Shown: positions 1-5,989 of the stretch, piece after piece
Numbering within the stretch: the stretch's first letter is position 1
Layout: each line of letters opens with the position of its first letter
Origin: Candidatus Omnitrophota bacterium
Lineage (GTDB): Bacteria; Omnitrophota; Gorgyraeia; JAHIPI01
Reading direction: 5' to 3'
DNA: 5,989 nucleotides
NCBI GenBank assembly: GCA_030616695.1
Contig: JAUWWU010000065.1
Coordinates: 1 to 5,989, forward strand
The notes under the pieces: generated by a model
The model's input: the letters and a program-made list of their open reading frames with translations, nothing else
What the model was told of the DNA's origin: nothing
The model's database searches: none
Position numbers and translations under genes: made by a program

Positions 1-651
1 AAAATCAGGGCCCTTTATATGTTTCATCAGGTCTTTCAACTCTATCTCAGGGTCATTAATAACGGCGACCGCTCCGTCTACCACTTCCGATAGATTATGA
101 GGCGGCATATTAGTAGCCATGCCGACCGCTATCCCGCTTGAGCCGTTGACGAGGAGATTCGGAAGGGCCGCCGGAAGCACGGTCGGCTCTTTGAGCGTAT
201 CGTCAAAGTTAGGCATGAACTTGACCGTATCTTTTTCTATATCAGCGAGCATCCTGTCGGTTATCGAGGCGAGCCGCGCCTCCGTGTAACGCATTGCCGC
301 CACCGCGTCGCCGTCGATCGAGCCGAAATTGCCCTGTCCGTCGACCAGGGGGTACCTCAAAGAGAAGTCCTGCACCATCCTCGCCAACGCGTCATAGACC
401 GCCATATCTCCGTGCGGGTGGTATTTACCGAGTACTTCTCCTATAACCCTGGCGCTTTTTTTATAGGGTTTGTTGTGCTCGAGGTTAAGCTCTTTCATAG
501 CGTAAAGAATGCGCCTGTGGACAGGCTTGAGGCCGTCGCGGACATCGGGCAGGGCCCTTCCCACTATTACGCTCATGGCGTAACTTATGTAAGAGTTCTT
601 CATCTCGTCTTCGATATAAACCGGGACTATCTTCTCGTTTCTCGCGTACAT
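1..651 (-). CDS. gyrA: DNA gyrase subunit A, N-terminal 217 codons (3' end outside window)
   Basis: GyrA is the DNA-breaking and rejoining subunit of the GyrA2GyrB2 gyrase that introduces negative supercoils using ATP. The visible part is the start of the winged-helix breakage-reunion domain and aligns without gaps to my recollection of E. coli GyrA over about the first 130 residues, so numbering matches. Clear motifs are [20 protein letters not shown] (residues 24-43), [19 protein letters not shown] (64-82), [13 protein letters not shown] (103-115) and AAMRYTE, which carries the catalytic tyrosine Y122 preceded by R121. The quinolone-contact positions read M83 and D87; Met replaces the common Ser. 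The ATG at 649-651 is chosen because AGGAG (656-660) lies 4 nt upstream and an in-frame TAA (673-675) closes the frame above it. A dedicated promoter lies just upstream. ParC is the main alternative because it shares these motifs, but linkage to gyrB and the GyrA-like N-terminus favour gyrA. The tower and C-terminal pinwheel domains are not visible. Confidence 0.96.
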   Translation of the reverse strand, partial: MYARNEKIVPVYIEDEMKNSYISYAMSVIVGRALPDVRDGLKPVHRRILYAMKELNLEHNKPYKKSARVIGEVLGKYHPHGDMAVYDALARMVQDFSLRYPLVDGQGNFGSIDGDAVAAMRYTEARLASITDRMLADIEKDTVKFMPNFDDTLKEPTVLPAALPNLLVNGSSGIAVGMATNMPPHNLSEVVDGAVAVINDPEIELKDLMKHIKGPDF

Positions 652-674
652 CTCGCTCCTTATATTAGAAGATT

Positions 675-703
675 ATTTTATTATATGACGCTGATAAAGT
701 CAA
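675..703 (-). promoter_or_regulatory. Sigma-70-type promoter for gyrA
   Basis: On the minus strand TTGACT (698-703) is followed by a 17-nt spacer and TAAAAT (675-680); each hexamer matches five of six consensus bases. The predicted start point is near 668, giving a 5' leader of about 17 nt that contains the AGGAG Shine-Dalgarno (656-660). The promoter lies wholly in the 68-bp gap (652-719) between the receptor stop and gyrA, so gyrA need not depend on read-through. I saw no hairpin terminator in that gap, so read-through from the receptor gene is also possible. Confidence 0.75.
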
Positions 704-719
704 ATCATTTCTGGCGAGG

Positions 720-2504
720 TTAAAACTCTGTCTTCACGCCGCCGGTAATCCAGATGCCGGGCGCGGGAAGGCCGGATATTTCAGAATAGGATGTGTTGAG
801 CAGATTCGTGCCTTCTATATAAAATTCGGCGTCAAACCCCGCCAACTCCGCCCGTTTATAAATCCCGGCGTCGAGAAGAAAATAGGGCTGGCCGCCTATT
901 CGTTCTTTATAAGAAAACTTGAGGGTATTTTTTACATCAAACGGGAGGGCGTTGTCTATTTTGACATGAAAATTATATTTCAGGTAATCCATGGCGTATT
1001 TTGAAAGCGCCCCTCCGCCGTTTTTTTCTTCGGCATCTATAAGATCGTATCCGGCCGTTATTTTCTCGATGAATGACTCGCCCAAAAATGCCGCGGGGTC
1101 TAACTCAAGCAGGCTCTCAAGCCCTATAGTATCGATCTTTCCCCTGTTGCCGGCCCTCCATGCCTCAGCCGCAGAGTTTCTGGTCCAGTCTATCACGTCT
1201 CTGGCATGCCGGGCGAAGAAAGTAGTGTATACCTTCATGAAACTATCCCTATAATCCAGCCCCACTTCATACGACCGGGCGCTTTCCGGTTTCAGGCTTT
1301 CATTTCCTATATTCGCCGGGCTCACATAATATAAATCAGTGAATGAGGGGATCCTGTAAGACCTGTTCACTGAGGAGCGCAGCCGCACCCTGTCGTTCAG
1401 GTCATACCCCGCGCTGACTGATGGCGAGACCTCCCAGCCAAAATCCGAAAAGCGGTCCCCTCTCAAAGCCGCGTTTACCGCCAGCCCGAAAGGAAGTTCA
1501 CAGTTATAGCCGGCGAACAATGCCTGGCGGTGCCTCTTATGTTTGTTTATATTCGTGCTGACGATCTTATCCCACGACAACTCTGTGCCGAAAAGGACCG
1601 TGCCGAGACCCGTATCTATTGTCGCCTGGACATCCGCGCCGAATGTGTATGTCTTGTGGGTGTTTCTCTGCCAGAAGCGCCTGTCTCTATCAAGGACGAA
1701 GCGGTCCCAGTGCCGCCTGTAATATATCTTCGGCTCAACCGTGACCGCGTCCTTCTCAAGCTTCGCCCTCACTATACCGAGCCGGGTGTCCGTATATTCA
1801 CCTTCGTTGGGATAAAGGCTTGAATAAAACGTAGCTGCGCCGAAATCCTTAAAGGTGTGCCCCCCTACTATTTCCACCTCGCCGAACTCGCCCTCCAGGA
1901 GAGAATCAAAGGAAACGGTGGTAATCTCAAAGTCGGTCGCCTCTCTATGGCCGGACGACTCTTTCCTTTCGAAAGATATTCTATTTTTGAAAGGGCCTGC
2001 GGGCTGTGTAACGGAAACACCGCCCTGAATATAACCATTCTGCCCGACGGCAAATTCCGCATGTGCCTTTCTCGCGCCGGGCCTCTTTGTGATGATATTC
2101 AAAACGCCGCCGAACGCGTCGGGGCCGTAAAGTGCTGACCCCCCTCCTCTCAATAACTCGAGCCTTTCTATGTCCATGGCGGTAAAAGGCATATCCATGT
2201 TATGATGCGCTGTCTGGGGGTCGTTCATCCTCACACCGTTTACGAGGACGGTCGATTGCTCAAACGTCGCGCCCCTTATATTGAGGTCTGTCTGCACGCC
2301 AAAGGCGCCGCGCTTTCTTACGTCAAGAGAGGGAAGCTCATCGGCAAAATCGGTTATGGAGCCGCCTATTATGCGGTCAAATTCTTCCGAAGTAATATAG
2401 CTAACGCTTCTAAGTGCTCTGTCTTCGGGAAGCCTTGAAGGAGTAACAAGGATGGGTGGAAGAATAACGGCGGCTATAAAAGATAAAGGCCTGTTTTTTA
2501 TCAC
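720..2504 (-). CDS. TonB-dependent outer-membrane receptor, BtuB-like
   Basis: This 594-residue protein is a TonB-dependent receptor: a 22-strand outer-membrane beta-barrel closed by an N-terminal plug, importing a scarce ligand with energy passed from TonB-ExbB-ExbD. The plug spans about residues 33-142, with DLNIRGATFEQSTVLVNGVR (73-92), RLELLRGGGSALYGPDAFGG (114-133) and NIITKRP (136-142). The barrel follows, with the family motifs RIPSFTDLYY (384-393), NESLKPESARSYEVGL (401-416) and GTNLLNTSYSEISGLPAPG (565-583), and ends in Phe, as outer-membrane barrels usually do. Length is close to E. coli BtuB (614). The subfamily wording RGATFEQ...VNGVRMNDPQTAHH resembles BtuB-like receptors I associate with Bacteroidota. 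The ligand (cobalamin, iron chelate or other) cannot be read from sequence, and I saw no cobalamin riboswitch upstream. The start is GTG at 2502-2504; an in-frame TAA (2514-2516) rules out a longer N-terminus and no Shine-Dalgarno precedes it. The N-terminus is unusually short: a hydrophobic stretch (about 7-20) runs straight into ILVTPSRLPE, the TonB-box-like segment, with no clear Ala-X-Ala cleavage site. No TonB or transporter partner gene is adjacent. Confidence 0.93.
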   Translation of the reverse strand: MIKNRPLSFIAAVILPPILVTPSRLPEDRALRSVSYITSEEFDRIIGGSITDFADELPSLDVRKRGAFGVQTDLNIRGATFEQSTVLVNGVRMNDPQTAHHNMDMPFTAMDIERLELLRGGGSALYGPDAFGGVLNIITKRPGARKAHAEFAVGQNGYIQGGVSVTQPAGPFKNRISFERKESSGHREATDFEITTVSFDSLLEGEFGEVEIVGGHTFKDFGAATFYSSLYPNEGEYTDTRLGIVRAKLEKDAVTVEPKIYYRRHWDRFVLDRDRRFWQRNTHKTYTFGADVQATIDTGLGTVLFGTELSWDKIVSTNINKHKRHRQALFAGYNCELPFGLAVNAALRGDRFSDFGWEVSPSVSAGYDLNDRVRLRSSVNRSYRIPSFTDLYYVSPANIGNESLKPESARSYEVGLDYRDSFMKVYTTFFARHARDVIDWTRNSAAEAWRAGNRGKIDTIGLESLLELDPAAFLGESFIEKITAGYDLIDAEEKNGGGALSKYAMDYLKYNFHVKIDNALPFDVKNTLKFSYKERIGGQPYFLLDAGIYKRAELAGFDAEFYIEGTNLLNTSYSEISGLPAPGIWITGGVKTEF

Positions 2505-2510
2505 AGGTCT

Positions 2511-2538
2511 ATTTTAGCAACTGGAAAACAATTGTCAA
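2511..2538 (-). promoter_or_regulatory. Strong extended -10 promoter for the TonB-dependent receptor gene
   Basis: Minus strand: a perfect -35 TTGACA (2533-2538), a 16-nt spacer ending in TGC (2517-2519), and -10 TAAAAT (2511-2516), so a TGn extended -10 is present. The stretch upstream (about 2540-2557) is A/T-rich and could act as an UP element. Counting the last -10 base as -7 places +1 at 2504, the G of the GTG start codon. An 8-bp palindrome ACAATTGT (2528-2535) overlaps the -35 and could be an operator, but such a short palindrome is weak evidence. Confidence 0.75.
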
Positions 2539-2563
2539 CGTATTTTTATATATAAGTTAACAA

Positions 2564-2612
2564 TAAGAAAAAGGGGACAGGCACCTTTAAAAAAGGTGTC
2601 TGTCCCCTTTTT
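2564..2612 (-). terminator. Intrinsic terminator after gyrB
   Basis: Directly after the gyrB TAA, the minus-strand RNA can fold a 21-bp stem with a 3-nt loop (2589-2591), containing the GC-rich core GGGGACAG/CTGTCCCC, one A-C mismatch, and a 3' run UUUUUCUUA. This fits a Rho-independent terminator ending the dnaN-dciA-gyrB operon before the receptor promoter. The stem begins at the base after the stop codon, so ribosomes finishing gyrB could partly mask the 5' arm. The reverse strand also forms a stem with a U run, so it could work in both directions. Confidence 0.7.
2568..2612. repeat. 45-bp inverted repeat, REP-like (GGGGACAG-R-CACC type)
   Basis: Arms 2568-2588 and 2592-2612 are each 21 nt, around a 3-nt centre. 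They differ at one position: one arm reads GGGGACAGGCACC, the other GGGGACAGACACC. On plus-strand RNA the odd pair is G-U, so all 21 positions pair; on minus-strand RNA it is A-C. From memory, palindromes with the core GGGGACAG(A/G)CACC occur in many copies in some uncultured and environmental bacterial genomes and have been linked to REP-associated Y1 transposases. I cannot show copy number from this window, where the pair occurs once. Confidence 0.7.
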
Positions 2613-5114
<2,502 letters not shown>

Positions 5115-5414
5115 TTACAACTCTCCGATTCTAAATTGTAATTCTTTTATCTTATCCTTGCCCAGCTCCTTCTTTAATTTCGAGAGGAGCTCTCCTTTTC
5201 TCAGGGTAAGTTCATATAACCAGCTTGATCCGTCAACATTTATTATAAGGTGTTTTTTCCTCAGCGACGCCGGTTTCGTGTGGGAGGATGCCTTCTTCCC
5301 CGCGATCTCCCTCCATATACCTTCTATATCCTCAGCGGTCGGATTTGAGTGCTTGTCCAGCCCCTCCATTAACGATTTTACGACGCTGTCTATGCGTTCC
5401 GCTTTGCGCTTCAT
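5115..5414 (-). CDS. dciA: DciA-family (DUF721) replicative helicase loader/operator
   Basis: The 99-residue protein matches the DUF721/DciA family, whose members help load the replicative helicase DnaB in bacteria without DnaC or DnaI. The family pattern is visible in order: W34 in GIWREIAGKKASSHTKPASL with H45 and P48, then a hydrophobic strand LIINV (56-60), SSWLYEL (63-69), K73 and L77, and the ending LQFRIG (92-97). The protein is essentially the KH-like core; there is no long disordered arm as in some larger homologues, and it stops two residues after the RIG motif. ATG at 5412-5414 overlaps the dnaN TGA as ATGA, and no good Shine-Dalgarno is seen, so translation probably depends on dnaN termination. 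Its 3' codons carry the gyrB Shine-Dalgarno. Position between dnaN and gyrB is typical for the family. DciA function is inferred from family and neighbourhood, since some DUF721 proteins remain uncharacterised. Confidence 0.85.
   Translation of the reverse strand: MKRKAERIDSVVKSLMEGLDKHSNPTAEDIEGIWREIAGKKASSHTKPASLRKKHLIINVDGSSWLYELTLRKGELLSKLKKELGKDKIKELQFRIGEL
5121..5126 (-). promoter_or_regulatory. gyrB Shine-Dalgarno inside the dciA 3' end
   Basis: GGAGAG on the minus strand overlaps the dciA codons for Gly97-Glu98 and lies 6 nt before the gyrB ATG, with the dciA TAA in between. A ribosome ending dciA stands on this site, which fits coupled, balanced translation of the two genes and fixes the gyrB start. 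Confidence 0.8.
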
Positions 5415-5989
5415 GTCAACTGCATCGGTAAAACTACGTAGGTATATTTGTCTTTTGTCCGGATCACGCCCGGTTTCTCGGGATCTTGTAATTCAAAGGC
5501 TACCGACTCCTCGCCTAAGCTCTTCAGCGCGTCTATCAAATAGGAGGGGTTAAATCCTATCGAAAACGGGGAGCCCGTATATTTAATATCCAGCTCTTCC
5601 CTGGCCTCTCCTATGTCGGGGGAATGTTTGGATATGACCATCTTTCCTTTTTCGAGGTTTATCTTGATGGCCTGGGAATCCTGGCTCGTTAAGAGGCTTG
5701 CTCTTTTCGCTGCGAGTAAAAATTTCTCCCTGTTTATGACCACCTTATCCTTAATCTCCCCCGGTATTACCTGTTCATAATTAGGGAATTCACCCTCTAT
5801 CAGGCGAGATATTATGACACAGTCCCCCACGTCGAACATGGCCTGATTGCCGGAGAATATTATCGAAAGCTCCCCTTCATCTTTAAGGTTTCTCTGCAAT
5901 TCCTGGACGGTTTTTGTCGGGATTATTATTTTTTTGTCCGTGTTTTTCGGCAGCTCCAGACTTCTTTCCATTAAAGCCAGCCTGCGGCC
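5411..5989 (-). CDS. dnaN: DNA polymerase III beta sliding clamp, C-terminal 192 residues (5' end outside window)
   Basis: The beta clamp is a ring-shaped dimer that tethers DNA polymerase III to DNA and docks many repair proteins. The frame is open to the right edge, and the first residues GRRLAL match the domain II GRRLAV strand of E. coli DnaN (near residue 175). The Met at 5969-5971 is therefore internal and not the start. The rest covers the end of domain II, with SRLIEGEFPNYEQVIP matching E. coli SKLVDGRFPDYRRVLP, and all of domain III, with REELDIKYTGSPFSIGFNPS matching EEILDVTYSGAEMEIGFNVS. The C-terminus YVVLPMQLT corresponds to YVVMPMRL, which lines the peptide-binding cleft. Here it has L for the first Met, Q for Arg, and one extra Thr. 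The TGA stop overlaps the dciA ATG by 4 nt. About the first half of the gene lies outside the window. Identification is very secure. Confidence 0.97.
   Translation of the reverse strand, partial: GRRLALMERSLELPKNTDKKIIIPTKTVQELQRNLKDEGELSIIFSGNQAMFDVGDCVIISRLIEGEFPNYEQVIPGEIKDKVVINREKFLLAAKRASLLTSQDSQAIKINLEKGKMVISKHSPDIGEAREELDIKYTGSPFSIGFNPSYLIDALKSLGEESVAFELQDPEKPGVIRTKDKYTYVVLPMQLT

Noticed and set aside
652..719. Terminator between the receptor gene and gyrA
   Set aside because: No GC-rich hairpin with a following U run was found; the gap is accounted for by the gyrA promoter and Shine-Dalgarno.
412..723. Plus-strand frame of 103 codons at the gyrA start
   Set aside because: It is antisense to conserved GyrA coding sequence and to its promoter region; the protein shows no recognisable motif.
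1868..2062. 64-codon minus-strand frame inside the receptor gene
   Set aside because: It is an alternative frame wholly inside a well-supported receptor sequence, with no family match.
2505..2567. Possible cobalamin riboswitch or Fur site upstream of the receptor
   Set aside because: The region between the terminator and the GTG is only about 60 nt and is occupied by the promoter. That is far too short for a cobalamin riboswitch, and no convincing Fur-box palindrome was seen.
5158..5553. Plus-strand frame of 131 codons across dciA and dnaN
   Set aside because: It is antisense to two recognisable conserved genes and spans their junction; no family features were seen.
5969..5971. Start of the clamp gene at the first Met in the window
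   Set aside because: The six codons before it read GRRLAL, matching the conserved DnaN domain II strand, so the gene continues beyond the right edge.

Overview
The window is a replication and topology gene cluster read entirely from the minus strand. In transcription order (right to left) it holds the 3' part of dnaN (sliding clamp), a DciA/DUF721-type helicase-loader gene, a complete gyrB with a large extra segment, a complete TonB-dependent outer-membrane receptor gene, and the first 217 codons of gyrA, which runs off the left edge. No tRNA, rRNA, CRISPR array or insertion sequence was seen. Long plus-strand reading frames are antisense shadows of these genes.

The TonB-dependent receptor implies a diderm (Gram-negative type) bacterium. 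Heavy use of ATA for isoleucine and AGG/AGA for arginine, moderate GC content, the dnaN-dciA-gyrB-gyrA order, and a 'GGGGACAG-R-CACC' inverted repeat are compatible with an uncultured diderm such as Omnitrophota (OP3) or a relative. That placement is inference from general resemblance, not a measured result.

Region 5115-5989 (dnaN, dciA) and 2613-5114 (gyrB) form a tightly packed operon. dnaN and dciA overlap by an ATGA, dciA and gyrB abut as TAAATG, and the gyrB Shine-Dalgarno lies in the last codons of dciA. recF, often found between dnaN and dciA/gyrB, is absent here. The products belong together: clamp for the replicative polymerase, loader of the replicative helicase, and the ATPase subunit of gyrase.

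Region 2505-2612 separates this operon from the receptor gene. A 45-bp near-perfect palindrome starts at the base after the gyrB stop and probably serves as its terminator; it also looks like a dispersed REP-like repeat. A strong sigma-70-type promoter with extended -10 follows. Its predicted start point falls on the GTG start codon of the receptor gene, so that mRNA may be leaderless.

Region 652-719 separates the receptor gene from gyrA and carries a good sigma-70 promoter and a Shine-Dalgarno for gyrA. The usual gyrB-gyrA adjacency is therefore broken by an outer-membrane transport gene, and each part has its own promoter. I see no clearly new multi-gene system. The more unusual points are this interruption, the repeated module inside the GyrB insertion, methionine at GyrA position 83, the possible leaderless receptor mRNA with its cramped N-terminus, and the missing recF.
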